A DNA stretch of 64,000 bases from the NCBI GenBank assembly GCA_038207625.1, contig JBBQZO010000031.1:13727-77726 (forward strand), given 5' to 3'. Position numbers and translations under genes: made by a program. Under the pieces are notes generated by a model. It was not told the DNA's origin, did not search any database, and was given only the letters and a program-made list of their open reading frames with translations. The DNA is from JBBQZO01 sp038207625 (GTDB lineage Bacteria > Pseudomonadota > Gammaproteobacteria > Burkholderiales > Burkholderiaceae_D). Of this stretch, positions 17,206-26,406 are shown in pieces. Every line of letters starts with the position of its first letter. The first letter of the stretch is position 1.

Positions 17206-17627
17206 AAAAGCTCCAAAAATGTAGTTAAGGTGCGGAAAGGGTGCGCTGACGAGCTTACAGCACGGCGCTGAAAACCCCGTTTCCGCAGGTGCTTCAATCG
17301 AACCGCCGGCCACCAACCATCGCATATTGAAACGCAGCGCATCGACGCTGCGCTCCCCGATCGCCGTGATCGCCCCAAGCGTCGCACACACTTGGCGTCT
17401 GTCGCGTGGCATTCACTGCAATTCATCGCGACGCGACGCCACGCGCTTGCGAACGCCGTTCGGCGGTGCCGTCCTCTGTGTTCGGCGACGCACAGACCGC
17501 GCAGCAGCTCGCTCACAAAATGAACGCACGCCGGGTAGCACGCGCTGCCGGCTGGCGTCGCGCGCCCGGCGCCATGCGATCAACGCGGGCCGACGACGAC
17601 GGTCGGTTCACACAAAGGACACACACC
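17206..17627. other. Intergenic region without supported gene
   Basis: About 420 bp between the divergent small Cys-protein gene and the PRC-barrel gene. Open frames cross it but have poor composition and no ribosome sites. It presumably holds promoters for both genes; I could not fix a convincing one. Confidence 0.5.
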
Positions 17628-18449
17628 ATGCTACGAACGCTGAAAGATTTTCAGAAATGCGCCATCGGTGCGAGCGACGGCGATATCGGTCACGTCAAGG
17701 ACCTCTACTTCGATGACGACGCGTGGGCGATCCGCTACCTCGTCGTCGATACCGGCGCCTGGTTGCCGGGGCGCAAAGTGCTGATCTCCCCCATTTCCAT
17801 CCAAGCGGCCGATTGGTCGGCGCACAGGCTTCCGGCCGCGCTCACGCGCGAGCAGGTCAAGCACAGCCCCGACATCGACACCGACCAGCCGGTGTCGCGC
17901 CAGCACGAAGTGGAATACCTGGGCTACTACGGCTTTCTCAACTACTGGGGCGGCGCGGGGATGTGGGGTGACGGCATGGTGCCGATGGCGATGTACCCTG
18001 GATACGTCCCCCTTCCGGGCGAGTCCCTTGAACGCGAACGGGTCATTGAAGCGAGTGCCGACGCCGAGCGCGCGCGCCATCGCGACGACGATCCCCATCT
18101 GCGCAGCTGCGACACCATCGTCGGCTACCATCTGCACGCCAGCGATGGCGAGGTGGGACACGTCGACGGATTCCTGGTCGATGAACAGACCTGGGCCGTA
18201 CGCTATCTCGTGATCAACACCAGCAACTGGTGGCTCGGTCACCAGGTGCTGATCGCCCCGCAATGGATCAGCGGCGTCGACTGGTCCGATCGCAGCGTCA
18301 CGGTGGACCTGAGCCGCGAGTCGGTGAAGCTTGCGCCGGCCTACGACCCGTCGCTTGTGCTGGACCGACCAACTGAGGCTGGCCTGCACACACACTACGG
18401 ACGCGCGCCGTACTGGTTGGCCGGCACGCCGAACAAGCGCGCGCCCTGA
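17628..18449 (+). CDS. Tandem PRC-barrel domain protein
   Basis: 273 residues from ATG 17628, with AAAGGA about 8 nt upstream. Two similar PRC-barrel modules are visible: residues about 6-75 (ASDGDIGHVKDLYFDDDAWA then IRYLVVDTGAWL) and about 165-235 (HASDGEVGHVDGFLVDEQTW then VRYLVINTSNWW). Each ends with a G-x-x-VLI(A/S)P motif. PRC-barrel proteins of this soluble type are common in Burkholderiales beside stress genes, but their role is not settled. No signal peptide or membrane helix. The middle has an aromatic Gly/Trp/Tyr-rich patch around YYGFLNYWGGAGMW. Confidence 0.85.
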   Translation: MLRTLKDFQKCAIGASDGDIGHVKDLYFDDDAWAIRYLVVDTGAWLPGRKVLISPISIQAADWSAHRLPAALTREQVKHSPDIDTDQPVSRQHEVEYLGYYGFLNYWGGAGMWGDGMVPMAMYPGYVPLPGESLERERVIEASADAERARHRDDDPHLRSCDTIVGYHLHASDGEVGHVDGFLVDEQTWAVRYLVINTSNWWLGHQVLIAPQWISGVDWSDRSVTVDLSRESVKLAPAYDPSLVLDRPTEAGLHTHYGRAPYWLAGTPNKRAP

Positions 18450-18510
18450 GCCTGCCCCCGCCGAGCACCTCGACGGCCCTGCGACCGACGCCGAGCGAGC
18501 CGCTCGGCAA

Positions 18511-18565
18511 GCTGGCGTCGCGCCGGCGTCGCGCGCCCAAGTCAGCATGCCGGCGTCGCGCCAGC
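18511..18565. terminator. Imperfect inverted repeat between convergent genes
   Basis: GCTGGCGTCGCGCCGGC (18511-18527) and GCCGGCGTCGCGCCAGC (18549-18565) pair over 17 positions except a 3-nt internal loop, with a 21-nt loop. The unit GGCGTCGCG also occurs three times as a direct repeat. It lies between the convergent PRC-barrel and acyltransferase genes and may end both transcripts; no T-run. Confidence 0.4.
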
Positions 18566-18595
18566 GCAGGTGCAGCCGCAACGCGCCAACCCGCC

Positions 18596-19771
18596 CTATA
18601 AAATCCGGCGCAAGCCGGGCACCCGCTTCGCCAGGTCCGCCACCGCGTAGCTGATTGTCAGGCCAGTCACGGTCAGCAGCACCACATGCCAAAACGGGCC
18701 GATCGGGATTGGGCGAAACAGCAGCGTCAGCGCGACCAGTATCGGTGCGTGCAGCAGATACACGCCAAACGAGCGCGCCGCCAGCCAGCGCGCCACGGCG
18801 CCGTCCCGATTGACGCTGCTTTGACACCACGCCATCATCCCCAGCGCCAAGCCCAGGCCGGCAAACTGCTCCCAGACGGCAGCGCCGAACGCTTGCCAAT
18901 TCCAGCCGCCGAAATAGAGTTTGACGCCATGCTCTGGCGGCGTCCCGCCCAGAGACACCAGTAACAGAAACGCCAGCGGACCACCGATCAGTCCTAGCCA
19001 GCCGGCGATCCGGGCGCGCCGCGAGGCGACCAGGGCCGGCACCCAGCCGCCCCGCGCGGCGGCCAGTCCGACCGCGAATGCAGCGATGTATTGCGGAAAA
19101 TAACAGAGCTGAAAATTATAGAAACTGGTCTCGATCGGAAACACGGTCCGCGTCACGGCCGTGGACAGGGACAATACGGCGGCAAAGGCCAGCAAGCGTC
19201 GCGTGCCGGGCGCCGCACGGCTGACGTCAAGCATGGCCGAAGGGAAAACGCTGCGCCAAGCAGCGAGCGCCACACAAAACAACAGTAAGGCAAGCGCAAA
19301 CCACATCGGGCCGCTGCCACCGAGCACGCGACTCGACATCAGGTAATGCAGGTAGTTATTCAAGCCTGAACTCAGGCCTGCCGACGACGAGTCGGCCAGC
19401 AAGCCAAACACGATCAACGGGTGGATGAACACCATGTACAACAAGGCCGGCAGGCCCAGGCGAACCAAACGTTCGAGCAGGAACGAACCCGGCCCGCGAC
19501 GCCGAATGGCGCCATGCGCAAACCAACCGGCCAGGAAGAACAGCAGGCCCATGAAGAAGGCCTGCAAGTGGAACACCCAAACAATGAACGGCAGTTTTTC
19601 GGTGAGGCTCAACTCGGGACCGTCGTTCATGTACCAGCCACCGACGTAGCTGTAGGTGACGCAGCAGTGCAGGTTCACCACTAAAAAAATGACGGCGGTA
19701 CGCACATTATCAACCCACGGCAGGCGTGTTTCTGGCTGGATTTGATGATTCAAAACGCGGGTGGAGGACAT
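18596..19771 (-). CDS. Acyltransferase 3 family membrane protein
   Basis: 391 residues using the ATG at 19771; the frame continues upstream to 20095 but those residues lack coding character. About ten membrane helices. The N-terminal pattern PWVDNVRTAVIFLVVNLHCC, with His in the first helix, and LFFLAGWFAHGAI followed by FLLERLVRLGLP match acyltransferase 3 (OafA/OpgC-like) enzymes, which transfer acyl groups to cell-surface sugars from the inner membrane. Stand-alone gene facing the sugar porin; acceptor unknown. Confidence 0.82.
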   Translation of the reverse strand: MSSTRVLNHQIQPETRLPWVDNVRTAVIFLVVNLHCCVTYSYVGGWYMNDGPELSLTEKLPFIVWVFHLQAFFMGLLFFLAGWFAHGAIRRRGPGSFLLERLVRLGLPALLYMVFIHPLIVFGLLADSSSAGLSSGLNNYLHYLMSSRVLGGSGPMWFALALLLFCVALAAWRSVFPSAMLDVSRAAPGTRRLLAFAAVLSLSTAVTRTVFPIETSFYNFQLCYFPQYIAAFAVGLAAARGGWVPALVASRRARIAGWLGLIGGPLAFLLLVSLGGTPPEHGVKLYFGGWNWQAFGAAVWEQFAGLGLALGMMAWCQSSVNRDGAVARWLAARSFGVYLLHAPILVALTLLFRPIPIGPFWHVVLLTVTGLTISYAVADLAKRVPGLRRIL

Positions 19772-20095
19772 GTGACCTAGGTTCTGGTTGTTGATGCTAC
19801 CCAGCGTATTGCGTCTGGCGTCATCACACCAGCGCCGTGTGGCGAAGCGGGTATGGTTAGGGGCGAACTGGACGCTTGCGCGCGTGCGGCACGTAGCATG
19901 CTTCACGGCGAACACGGCCAATACGCCAAATACCCTGGCGCTTCCGGCGACCGGCACAGCGCACGCTGCGCGCTGTGCTGTGCAATCGGCGCCACTGCCA
20001 ATGGCGCGCCTAGCGGTCCCTGTCCAAAAAAATAGCACTCCGGAAGCGGGCCGATGCGGCGCCCCGTCCGCCAGCGTCGCCAAATCGCCACCCAA
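19772..20095. other. Intergenic region without supported gene
   Basis: About 320 bp between the acyltransferase start and the sugar-regulon promoter. Frames are open on both strands but none has a credible start or composition. Confidence 0.5.
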
Positions 20096-20138
20096 TTAAA
20101 TAAAACCACTTGATTTAATAACGATCCAGCCGTATATT
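20096..20138 (+). promoter_or_regulatory. Operator-promoter of the LamB-type porin
   Basis: A 26-bp AT-rich element at 20096-20121 contains the shared motif AATAAAACCNNTTGATTT. TTGATT at 20110-20115 serves as -35, and TATATT at 20133-20138 is the -10 with a 17-bp spacer. The same arrangement recurs at 22984-23023 and 25197-25239. A bound repressor here would block RNA polymerase directly. Confidence 0.75.
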
Positions 20139-20317
20139 GAGCTCAGAAGCAAGCGCGCGCAACGGCTCGAAAAGACGGCTGTGCGCGTGCTGCAAACGAC
20201 TGCTTCTGGCAACGTCATGGCGGCGCGCAGCTGCGCCAGCAGTTCGGACTGCACCCGTCCAACGGCGGCGCAAAGCGCCCGGCACGCCGATCTATCTATA
20301 AAAAATATGGGGACACA

Positions 20318-21574
20318 ATGAAACACGCAATCATCAAAACGCTGCCCGCCGCGCTGGCCTTGAGCTTCGCTTGCGGCGCCGCCAGCGCCGATGCCGGCCA
20401 CGATCCGGAAGGCTTTCACGGCTACTTCCGCGTCAGTGCCGGCGTCAGCTCCACGCACGGTCCGCAAAGCTGCTACGGCCTGGGCGGCATCGCGATGAAA
20501 TACCGCCTGGGCAACGAATGCGACTCCTACTTCGAAGGCGGCTACACCAAGGAATTGGCCAAGAGCGACGACGGCGTCAGCTTCGTCGGCACACTGTGGG
20601 CCAACGAATACAGCCCCGGCTCCGATTTTGGCGACGCCAAGCTGGGCCTGGTAAAAGCCTATGTCGAAGCGAAGAACCTGCCGTTTCTGAACGGTGGCAT
20701 CGCCTGGATCGGCAAGCGCTACTACGAGCGTCCGGACATCCACATTCTCGATCTGCAGTACATCAACATGAACGGCACCGGCGCGGGGATCGACGCCGCC
20801 CAGGCAGGTCCCGGCAAGCTCAGTTACGCCATTTTCAAGGACAACGACGCGACCGCCGTCGATCCGATCAGCGGCGTGCATGTCACCTCGGCCGCGATCC
20901 GCCAGAACGTGCTGTATGAAGGCGTACCGGTCAACCCGGACGGCGTCATCGACGTCGCGCTCTCGCTGATCAACGCGCAAGGCGCGGGCAAACACGGCGG
21001 CTGGCAGATCTCGCTGCTGCACAAACAGGACAAGGTCTTGGGCGGCAATAACACCTTTGGCATTCAGTATGGCGTTGGCCCCGGCACCGGTATCGGCATC
21101 GGCAACGACCGCATCGGCGCCTCGGGCAGCACCACGCTCGGCTCGGATGTGACGCGCACGCGCATGTTCAACGATCTCGTGATTCAGCCGAGCGAAGCGT
21201 TCAGCATGGCGTTCGCAGCCGTCGTACAAAAGGACAAGTCGGACGCTGGCGGCTCATCGACCTGGACCACGCTCGGTGCGCGCCCCGTGTATGCCGTCTC
21301 GAAGCACGTCAAGCTGCAAATGGAACTGGGCACCAGTCGCGGGACGTCGCCGACCGGCGGCGCGGCCCAGCGCCTGACGACGGTAACGTTTGCGCCGACC
21401 ATCGCGCTGGCCAAAGATTTCTGGTCACGTCCAGAATTGCGCGCCTTCGTCACCTACGGCCGCTGGAACGATGCCGCCAAGGCCGCCGTGAACGCGAACA
21501 ATAATTCCGGCCCCGTGTACGGCAACGCCAACAGCGGCACCTCGGCCGGCTTCCAGATTGAAACCTGGTGGTAA
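20318..21574 (+). CDS. LamB-type sugar porin
   Basis: 418 residues with a signal peptide cleaved near residue 24 (GAASA then DAG), GGGGA ribosome site upstream, and a C-terminus ending in aromatic residues (QIETWW) as outer-membrane barrels do. FHGYFRVSAGVS after the signal, then SCYGLGGIAMKYRLGNECDS and RPDIHILDLQYINMNGTG are LamB-family features: a maltoporin-like 18-strand trimer for sugar diffusion across the outer membrane. Its promoter shares the operator motif with the ABC sugar operon, so it likely feeds that importer rather than maltose uptake. Confidence 0.88.
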   Translation: MKHAIIKTLPAALALSFACGAASADAGHDPEGFHGYFRVSAGVSSTHGPQSCYGLGGIAMKYRLGNECDSYFEGGYTKELAKSDDGVSFVGTLWANEYSPGSDFGDAKLGLVKAYVEAKNLPFLNGGIAWIGKRYYERPDIHILDLQYINMNGTGAGIDAAQAGPGKLSYAIFKDNDATAVDPISGVHVTSAAIRQNVLYEGVPVNPDGVIDVALSLINAQGAGKHGGWQISLLHKQDKVLGGNNTFGIQYGVGPGTGIGIGNDRIGASGSTTLGSDVTRTRMFNDLVIQPSEAFSMAFAAVVQKDKSDAGGSSTWTTLGARPVYAVSKHVKLQMELGTSRGTSPTGGAAQRLTTVTFAPTIALAKDFWSRPELRAFVTYGRWNDAAKAAVNANNNSGPVYGNANSGTSAGFQIETWW

Positions 21575-21584
21575 GCCTTGGCCG

Positions 21585-21639
21585 GCGGCGCACTTGGTTG
21601 CGCCGCTAAGCGTGGCAAGCTTGCCGCCCCGGCGGCAAG
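21585..21639 (+). terminator. Tandem hairpins after the porin gene
   Basis: First hairpin: GCGGCGCA (21585-21592) / TGCGCCGC (21599-21606). Second: CTTGCCGCC (21620-21628) / GGCGGCAAG (21631-21639) followed by GTTTA. They lie between the porin and the convergent ROK gene and probably end one or both transcripts. Confidence 0.55.
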
Positions 21640-21641
21640 GT

Positions 21642-22889
21642 TTATGCGTCGAGTTTCAGAAACAGGTCGCGGTCCGGGGCGAAGTTGGCATGCAGGGGCA
21701 ACAGCGCGCCGCCCAGCGCACGCGCGTCCGGGCCAACCATGCCCGTCATCGTCAGCGGCCGCTCGACGCCCTCCCAGTTGTACAGGTCGAGCGCCCCTTG
21801 CACGCTGTGCATCAGGCGATCGAGCATGGCTCGGCTGAACGAGCCGTCGATGATGACGCCTTCCAGGTCGAGCAGGCAGCTGGCATTATTGACCGCCATC
21901 GCGATGGCGATGCCGGCCTGCTCGAGCCAGATCTCGCTCAACGCCAGCCAAGGGCTTTGCAAGGCGCGCTCGTCGTAGGCGGCGGCCGGGTCAAGGTCGT
22001 GCTGCTCGAACATCTTCTCCAGAGTGAGCAGCGAGGCCGTATTGAGCATTTGCGCGCCCGGTACCCGCTGGCCGCGCTGCGCCATGCCCAGCGGCAGCGA
22101 GCCGATCGCGCCGGCGTTGCCGTGCAGGCCGGCATGCAGCTGACTGTTGATGACCAGTCCCCCGCCGATGAAAGTGTCGACAAACACGTACAGAAAACTC
22201 TTTACGCTGCGCCCCCGTCCGAGCACCAGCTCGGCCACGCAGGCGGCCGCCGTATCCTTGGCAAACTGCACTGGCAGAGCCGTATCGGCGGCGATCTGGG
22301 TGGCGATATCGAGTTTATTCCAGCGCCATGCGGCGTCGGGCGCGATCCCCTGCAGGTGCTGCCAACTGCCCAGCGACAGGGGCGCGGCCACGCCGATGCC
22401 GGCAAGGCGCGCGCGCAGCGGCGGCGCCAGCGATGCGTGCATCTGGCGCACGCCCAACGCGATCGCCTGAAACACCGCGTCAGGGTCAGGAAATCGGTAG
22501 ACCAGCGACGAACGCATGCGCACCGCGCCGACGAAGTCGAGCAGCAAGATGTCGAGACTGCGCCGGCCGATCTTGACGCCGATCGAAAACGCGCCGTCGG
22601 GATTGAGCGCGATCGGCACGGACGGCTGGCCGATCTTGCCACGCAAGGCGGCAAGCTTGATCACCAGATCGTCCTTTTCGAGGCGCGCGATGATCAGCGC
22701 CACCGTCTGGGTGGACAGCGTCGTCAGGCGCGCCAGATCGGCCTTGGGCATGCCGCCATGCATGCGGATCGCCTGCAGCACGACACGTTCGTTGAACTGG
22801 CGCATGCCGGTCTGGTTCGAGCCGCGCGGACGCAGATGGTCGGCGTGGACTTGCTCGGATTCATCCTGCTCTGGCGGCTGTTGCGGCAT
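21642..22889 (-). CDS. ROK-family transcriptional regulator (copy 1)
   Basis: 415 residues from ATG 22889. N-terminal winged helix (MRQFNERVVLQAIRMHGGMP then KADLARLTTLSTQTVALIIA) and a C-terminal ROK sugar-kinase-like domain (FSIGVKIGRRSLDILLLDFV; YVFVDTFIGGGLVINSQLH). The usual ROK zinc motif (CxCGxxGC) is missing: after GNAGAIGSLPLGMAQRG there are no cysteines. Closely similar to the second ROK gene at 28657. Its own promoter carries the shared operator motif, so autoregulation and control of the porin and ABC operon are likely (inference). Effector probably the transported sugar or its phosphate. Confidence 0.88.
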   Translation of the reverse strand: MPQQPPEQDESEQVHADHLRPRGSNQTGMRQFNERVVLQAIRMHGGMPKADLARLTTLSTQTVALIIARLEKDDLVIKLAALRGKIGQPSVPIALNPDGAFSIGVKIGRRSLDILLLDFVGAVRMRSSLVYRFPDPDAVFQAIALGVRQMHASLAPPLRARLAGIGVAAPLSLGSWQHLQGIAPDAAWRWNKLDIATQIAADTALPVQFAKDTAAACVAELVLGRGRSVKSFLYVFVDTFIGGGLVINSQLHAGLHGNAGAIGSLPLGMAQRGQRVPGAQMLNTASLLTLEKMFEQHDLDPAAAYDERALQSPWLALSEIWLEQAGIAIAMAVNNASCLLDLEGVIIDGSFSRAMLDRLMHSVQGALDLYNWEGVERPLTMTGMVGPDARALGGALLPLHANFAPDRDLFLKLDA

Positions 22890-22983
22890 GCGGTGGCTTT
22901 CTTGAAAATGGGCGCGGTCGGTCGTGCAGTATGCTGCGCGCGCCGAACGCCAGCGTGGTGGCAAGCGAAATCGGCGCGCGCAC

Positions 22984-23023
22984 CGTATACTAACTGCTCG
23001 TTCCAAAATCAATAGGTTTTATT
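22984..23023 (-). promoter_or_regulatory. Operator-promoter of ROK regulator 1
   Basis: On the minus strand the motif AATAAAACCNNTTGATTT occupies 23023-23006. TTGATT (23012-23007) is the -35 and TATACG (22989-22984) the -10, 17 bp apart. Faces the ROK gene; the divergent dehydrogenase gene begins 49 bp away on the other side and could share the operator. Confidence 0.7.
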
Positions 23024-23071
23024 AAACCACCGGTACGTCGACAAGGCGCCGCCAGCTCCCCGAAGGACACC

Positions 23072-24121
23072 ATGAAGCATCCCCTGAACGTCGCCCTGAT
23101 CGGCTACGGCTACGCCGGCGCCACCTTTCACGCGCCGCTGATCAAGGACGTCGCCGGCATGACGCTGTCGACCATCGCCACCTCCTCGCCCGACAAGGCG
23201 CTGCGCGACTTTCCCCTTGCCCGCGTGGTCGCCCATCCGGACGACGCGATCAATTCGCCCGAGGTTGAGCTGGTGGTGCTTGCCACACCAAACACCACGC
23301 ATTACCCGCTGGCGCGCCAGGCGCTGCTGGCCAACAAGCATGTGGTGGTCGAAAAACCGTTCACCGTGACGCTGGCCGAGGCGCAGGACTTGGTGCAACT
23401 GGCAAACGACAAGCAGCTGCTGCTGAGCGTATTTCATAACCGCCGCTGGGATAACGATTTCCTCACCGTCAAGCGCTGCATCGACAGCGGCGTGCTCGGC
23501 CCGATTCACACCTACGAAGTGCATTTCGACCGCTACCGTCCGGACGTGCGGGCGCGCTGGCGCGAACAGAATTTGCCCGGTTCAGGTTCGCTCTACGACC
23601 TCGGCTCGCACCTGATCGACCAGGCCTTGCTGCTGTTCGGGATGCCGCTCAGCGTCAGCGCCGACCTGCAAAAACAACGCAGCGGCGCCGAGGCGAACGA
23701 CTATTTTCACCTCGTGTTGGGCTATCCGGAACGTCGCGTGATCCTTCATTCAAGCATGTTGGTGGGTGCACCGGGTCCCCATTTCCAGCTGCATGGCAGC
23801 TTGGGCAGCCTGATCAAGTACGGCATGGATCCGCAGGAAGATGCCTTGAAACAGGGCGTGCGCCCGAGCGGTCCCTTGTGGGGAATCGAAGCGCCCGACC
23901 AGCATGCGCACCTGACGCGCATGCAAGATGGTGCCGCCTGCACGCTCAGGATCGAGACCGTGGCGGGCAATTACGGCGCCTACTATCACGCCATCCATGC
24001 TGCGCTGCGCGGCGGCGGCACGGTGCCAGTCGATGCAGCCGATGCACTGAAGGTCATCGCCGTGATCGAGGCGGCGGTTGCCAGCCACGCCCAACAGCGC
24101 ACAGTCAGCCTGGGCGTCTAG
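23072..24121 (+). CDS. Gfo/Idh/MocA-family NAD(P)-dependent oxidoreductase
   Basis: 349 residues. Rossmann N-terminus VALIGYGYAGATFHAPLI, the family EKP motif in VVVEKPFTVT carrying the usual catalytic Lys, and a C-terminal beta-sheet domain starting near HTYEVHFDRYRPDV with the substrate helix GSLYDLGSHLIDQAL. These enzymes oxidise or reduce sugars, inositols or their derivatives. Sits divergently from ROK regulator 1 and converges with the sugar kinase gene (17-bp overlap of 3' ends), so it belongs to the same sugar-use locus. Confidence 0.9.
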   Translation: MKHPLNVALIGYGYAGATFHAPLIKDVAGMTLSTIATSSPDKALRDFPLARVVAHPDDAINSPEVELVVLATPNTTHYPLARQALLANKHVVVEKPFTVTLAEAQDLVQLANDKQLLLSVFHNRRWDNDFLTVKRCIDSGVLGPIHTYEVHFDRYRPDVRARWREQNLPGSGSLYDLGSHLIDQALLLFGMPLSVSADLQKQRSGAEANDYFHLVLGYPERRVILHSSMLVGAPGPHFQLHGSLGSLIKYGMDPQEDALKQGVRPSGPLWGIEAPDQHAHLTRMQDGAACTLRIETVAGNYGAYYHAIHAALRGGGTVPVDAADALKVIAVIEAAVASHAQQRTVSLGV

Positions 24122-25112
24122 CAAGGGGGCGAGCGCCCTGTTCGGCCTGGAACTGCACGGTCTGCGCCCAACTGGCGGGATCGCAGCCGGCCCGCTGCAC
24201 GTTGACGCTGGCGCCGGCCAGCGCGTGTTGCAAGGCGCCGCGCATGGCTTCGAGGCCCATGGCGGCCAAGGCGGCGGGCGCTTCCAGCTGCCCGGCCCGG
24301 CGCAAGTAGGCGATCAGCGCGGCATGAAAACAGTCGCCCGCCCCGACCGTGTCGACGACCACGATGCCGCTCGGCGCCGCCAGTTCGAGCTGACACGAAC
24401 GCGTAAGCAGCGCCGCCCCGGCCGCGCCCCGTGTGACCACCAATAACTCCAGCAGGCTGTCTGAAAACAGGTGCTGGCGCAGCGCCGACAAATCGTGCGC
24501 GTCCATTCCCAGCGCGTCCAGATCCTCGCTGCTGACCTTGACGATATGCGCCTGCCGCATTGCCCGCCGCACACCGGCCAGATAAAGCGCCACGTCGCTG
24601 ACCACGGCCGGACGCACGTTGACGTCGATCGACACCAGCGCGCCGCGCGCGGTGGCCGCGCCGATCGCCGCCAGCGTCTGTGCCAAGTCCTCGGGCACCA
24701 AGGCCAGGCCGCCCGTGTGCAGCAGTGTCAGCTTCTCGGGCAGTAGCGCAATCAGCGTCGTTGCATTGACGTCGCGATCGGCCACGCCCTGGCGGTGAAA
24801 GGCATAGCTGGGCGAGCCGTGCTCGTCGAGGCTGACCAGCGCAATCGACGTGGGACAGGCGCTGCGTACGCTGTGTGCCAGGCGCACGCCACTGCCGCTC
24901 AACAGCGCGAAAAAACCCGCGCCAAAATGGTCCGTCGATAGCGGGTTCAGATACACGGTCGGCGCGCCCTGGCGCGCCAGCCCCAAGGTGAAATTGCACA
25001 CCGAGCCGCCCAGGCACGGCAGGAAACGTCCGTCCGGCTGCTCGATCAGGTCGACCAGCGCTTCGCCAATTGTTGCAATCATGCCAGTGTCGCTCATGTC
25101 GTTCTCGTTCAT
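24105..25112 (-). CDS. PfkB-family sugar kinase (fructokinase-like)
   Basis: 335 residues from ATG 25112 (GAGAA upstream; ATG 25097 possible). PfkB features: N-terminal GEALVDLIEQPDGRFLPCLGGSV cut here into GEALVDLIEQ and LGGSVCNFTLGLARQG, and the C-terminal signature DTVGAGDCFHAALIA with catalytic Asp. Predicted to phosphorylate the incoming ketose or ribose with ATP in the cytoplasm. The FrcBCA-K arrangement of rhizobial fructose uptake is a good analogue; the substrate is otherwise undetermined. Confidence 0.88.
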   Translation of the reverse strand: MNENDMSDTGMIATIGEALVDLIEQPDGRFLPCLGGSVCNFTLGLARQGAPTVYLNPLSTDHFGAGFFALLSGSGVRLAHSVRSACPTSIALVSLDEHGSPSYAFHRQGVADRDVNATTLIALLPEKLTLLHTGGLALVPEDLAQTLAAIGAATARGALVSIDVNVRPAVVSDVALYLAGVRRAMRQAHIVKVSSEDLDALGMDAHDLSALRQHLFSDSLLELLVVTRGAAGAALLTRSCQLELAAPSGIVVVDTVGAGDCFHAALIAYLRRAGQLEAPAALAAMGLEAMRGALQHALAGASVNVQRAGCDPASWAQTVQFQAEQGARPLARRPG

Positions 25113-25196
25113 GTGGTTCTCTTTTATCGTTCCAGATGGGAAGCGCGGCGCCCAGCCCGTGGCCAGCGGCTGTTGATCAGACGTTTGCCGCAGGTA

Positions 25197-25239
25197 TTAA
25201 ATAAAACCGCTTGATTTATTAATCTAAGGAGAATATATT
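25197..25239 (+). promoter_or_regulatory. Operator-promoter of the ABC sugar operon
   Basis: A 26-bp element at 25197-25222, identical to the porin copy at 24 of 26 positions, contains AATAAA-N9-TTTATT as a perfect inverted repeat and the motif AATAAAACCNNTTGATTT. -35 TTGATT at 25211-25216 and -10 TATATT at 25234-25239 are 17 bp apart. Confidence 0.78.
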
Positions 25240-25346
25240 CCTAATCGGCGCAGCGGTAAAGAGGCGAGTGAAAAGAAACCGGCCACCGGTTCGCTCCCGC
25301 CCCACGCATGCGGCAACGACCCCACCATCCCCTTGAGGAGACATCC

Positions 25347-26342
25347 ATGAACTTGAAACACGCCATCGCACTGACCCTGATGACATCGACCGCCGCCATC
25401 GCCGGCGCTGCCGACGAGACGGTGGTCGGCCTGATCACAAAAACCGACACCAATCCATTCTTCGTGAAGATGAAGGAAGGCGCCCAGCGCGCCGCCAAGG
25501 CAAAGGGCGCCAAGCTGCTGACGGCGGCCGGCAAATCCGACGGCGACAATGCCGGCCAGGTCACGGCGATCGAGAACATGGTGTCGGCCGGCGCGAAGAC
25601 GATTCTGATCACGCCCAGCGATTCGAAAGCGATCGTTCCCGCGATCAAAAAGGCGCGCGACAAGGGCGTGATGGTCATCGCGCTCGACAGCCCGACCGAT
25701 CCGCAGGACGCCACCGATGCGCTGTTTGCCACCGACAACTTCAAGGCCGGCGTGCTGATCGGTCAGTACGCCAAGGCCATGTTCGCCGGCAAACCCGCCA
25801 AGATCGCGATGCTCGACCTGTTCCCCGGCCACCCGGTCGGCCTGACCCGCCACAACGGTTTTCTGGCCGGTTTCGGCGCGTCAGGTCTCACCGCCACGAG
25901 CAAGGACTTGGCAAAGACGGCCGATGTCGTCTGCATGGCCGACAGCTACGGCGACCAGGCCAAGGGCCAGACGGCGATGGAAAACTGCCTGCAGAAAAAC
26001 CCGGACATCAACCTCGTCTACACGATCAATGAGCCGGCCGCAGCCGGTGCCTACAAGGCGCTCAAAGCCGCCGGCAAAGAAAAGAATGTGACGATCGTGT
26101 CGGTCGACGGCGGCTGCGCCGGCGTGCGCGACGTCAAGGCGGGCGTCATCGCGGCCACCGCGCAACAGTATCCGCTGAAGATGGCCGAAATGGCGATGGA
26201 TGCCGGCGTTGAGTACGCCAAGAGCGGCAAGAAGGCGCATGGCTATGTCGACACGGGCGTGACACTGATCACCGACAAGAAGGTGGCCGGGGTCGACAGC
26301 CAGGACACCGTGTTCGGCCTGGGCGCTTGCTGGGGAAAATAA
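25347..26342 (+). CDS. Sugar ABC transporter periplasmic binding protein (RbsB/FrcB-like)
   Basis: 331 residues; ATG 25347 preceded by TTGAGGAG. Signal peptide MNLKHAIALTLMTSTAAIAG. Mature start VVGLITKTDTNPFFVKMKEG is the classic type I periplasmic binding fold of ribose/fructose binders (Peripla_BP_4), with later motifs ALDSPTDPQDATDALFATDN and SVDGGCAGVRDVKAGVIAAT. Delivers sugar to the permease encoded next. First gene of an operon also holding permease, ATPase, mutarotase and ROK regulator 2. Confidence 0.92.
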   Translation: MNLKHAIALTLMTSTAAIAGAADETVVGLITKTDTNPFFVKMKEGAQRAAKAKGAKLLTAAGKSDGDNAGQVTAIENMVSAGAKTILITPSDSKAIVPAIKKARDKGVMVIALDSPTDPQDATDALFATDNFKAGVLIGQYAKAMFAGKPAKIAMLDLFPGHPVGLTRHNGFLAGFGASGLTATSKDLAKTADVVCMADSYGDQAKGQTAMENCLQKNPDINLVYTINEPAAAGAYKALKAAGKEKNVTIVSVDGGCAGVRDVKAGVIAATAQQYPLKMAEMAMDAGVEYAKSGKKAHGYVDTGVTLITDKKVAGVDSQDTVFGLGACWGK

Positions 26343-26406
26343 ACTGCGCGGGGGCGTGGCGTTCGCCGGCCCCCTTCGTTGCTACACCAGACAAGGATGA
26401 ATCGTC

